In this document: in pieces, positions 7,537 to 7,942 of the stretch
How positions within the stretch are numbered: position 1 is the stretch's first letter
How the letters are laid out: every line of letters starts with the position of its first letter
Assembly: GCA_027346205.1 (NCBI GenBank)
Contig: DAIESR010000529.1
Coordinates: 1-7,942 of the forward strand
Reading direction: 5' to 3'
Length of the DNA stretch: 7,942 nucleotides
Source of the DNA: Beijerinckiaceae bacterium
GTDB taxonomy: Bacteria > Pseudomonadota > Alphaproteobacteria > Rhizobiales > Beijerinckiaceae
Made by a program: the position numbers and the translations under genes
Notes under the pieces: generated by a model
Seen by the model: the letters and a program-made list of their open reading frames with translations, nothing else
Database searches by the model: none
Told to the model about the DNA's origin: nothing

Positions 7537-7643
7537 GTTCGCACCCTTCGTCGAGAAGCCGCGACGCTCTGCCAACGTGGCCGGGTCACGGAACTACAGC
7601 CTGTGGACCTGACGGGATTCGTCGACAATGCACGGCAGCGCAT
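7533..7643 (-). other. 36-codon upstream frame overlapping the rpoA start (candidate leader ORF)
   Basis: ATG 7641-7643 opens a frame ending in TGA 7533-7535, which overlaps the rpoA GTG as GTGA. A GGGGG-containing purine stretch lies about 6 nt before the ATG and could serve as a ribosome site. The 36-residue product is Arg- and Ser-rich with two Cys and resembles no family I know. The arrangement would allow translational coupling to rpoA, but it may be a chance frame in GC-rich leader DNA. Confidence 0.2.
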
Positions 7644-7749
7644 GACCGACCCCCTATCAATCAATTCTCAAACTCCAACCCGCCAACTCACGCTTCAACC
7701 CCATCCACCCGATCGGCTTTCGGCAAAAGATACAAACACAACGGCACAC

Positions 7750-7942
7750 TCACACCCGCCGTCTCTTACGCGGCCGGCAGCCATTATGCGCAATAGGGGT
7801 CACATCACGGATCGACGTGACGGTGAAACCCGCGGCCTGCAAGGCCCGCAAAGCTGATTCACGCCCGGATCCCGGCCCAGAGACTTCGACTTCGAGCGTG
7901 CGCATGCCATGCTCCGCCGCCTTGCGCGCCGCGTCTTCGGCC
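7750..7942 (-). CDS. rpsK: 30S ribosomal protein S11, C-terminal half (5' part outside window)
   Basis: Sixty-three residues up to TGA 7750-7752 match the S11 C-terminus: '[20 protein letters not shown]', '[16 protein letters not shown]', '[20 protein letters not shown]', ending Arg-Val. S11 sits on the platform of the small subunit and contacts 16S rRNA near the E site. The usual C-terminal motif is Pro-Ile-Pro-His-Asn-Gly-Cys-Arg; here the second Pro is Ala. It is followed by a 213-bp gap before rpoA, in which the transcript strand is G-rich and C-poor and which contains the small upstream frame of rpoA. The start and N-terminal half are beyond the window. Confidence 0.96.
   Translation of the reverse strand, partial: AEDAARKAAEHGMRTLEVEVSGPGSGRESALRALQAAGFTVTSIRDVTPIAHNGCRPRKRRRV

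Noticed and set aside
7537..7575. 13-residue TTG-started extension of RNA polymerase alpha
   Set aside because: Family members start at the Ile-Gln-Lys-Asn-Trp segment; the GTG at 7536 has a suitable purine-rich site upstream.
7213..7857. 214-codon plus-strand frame over rpoA start and rpsK end
   Set aside because: Antisense to conserved rpoA and rpsK codons; no coding signature.

Overview
The window is an ordinary chromosomal segment of an alphaproteobacterium. Its ribosomal protein S11 and L17, RNA polymerase alpha and RarA sequences look like those of the order Rhizobiales (Hyphomicrobiales). A phasin of the short alphaproteobacterial type implies a polyhydroxyalkanoate-storing bacterium. 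A family such as Beijerinckiaceae or Methylocystaceae is plausible, but that is a guess from gene content. No mobile element, CRISPR array, tRNA or rRNA was seen.

Layout: bases 1-280 hold the 3' end of phosphoenolpyruvate carboxylase (+). It converges on a phasin gene (-, 465-875) across a hairpin that can act as a terminator in both directions. Further right on the minus strand are an RluC/RluD-type 23S rRNA pseudouridine synthase (1077-2123) and the replication-associated AAA+ ATPase RarA (2254-3555). Between those two lies a 36-codon hydrophobic reading frame that may be the remnant of a crcB-like gene. An orphan ParA-family ATPase (3730-4389) is the only complete plus-strand gene; it is divergent from rarA and convergent with the next gene. 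A periplasmic Deg/HtrA protease (4461-5909), rplQ (5953-6369), rpoA (6520-7536) and the 3' end of rpsK (from 7750) follow, all on the minus strand. They form the end of the alpha operon plus its usual rhizobial downstream neighbours.

How the parts relate: rpsK, rpoA and rplQ supply translation and transcription machinery and are probably co-transcribed right to left, perhaps into deg. RarA, the pseudouridine synthase and Deg are housekeeping and stress-maintenance functions. The ParA gene breaks the minus-strand run. The pairing of ppc and phasin is a carbon-storage and metabolism neighbourhood.

Most second-look signals are non-coding or very small: TGC-rich direct repeats about three helical turns apart upstream of the phasin, alternating hairpins between rpoA and rplQ, and two 36-codon frames whose stops overlap the GTG starts of rluC and rpoA. 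I did not find convincing evidence for a wholly new multi-gene system.
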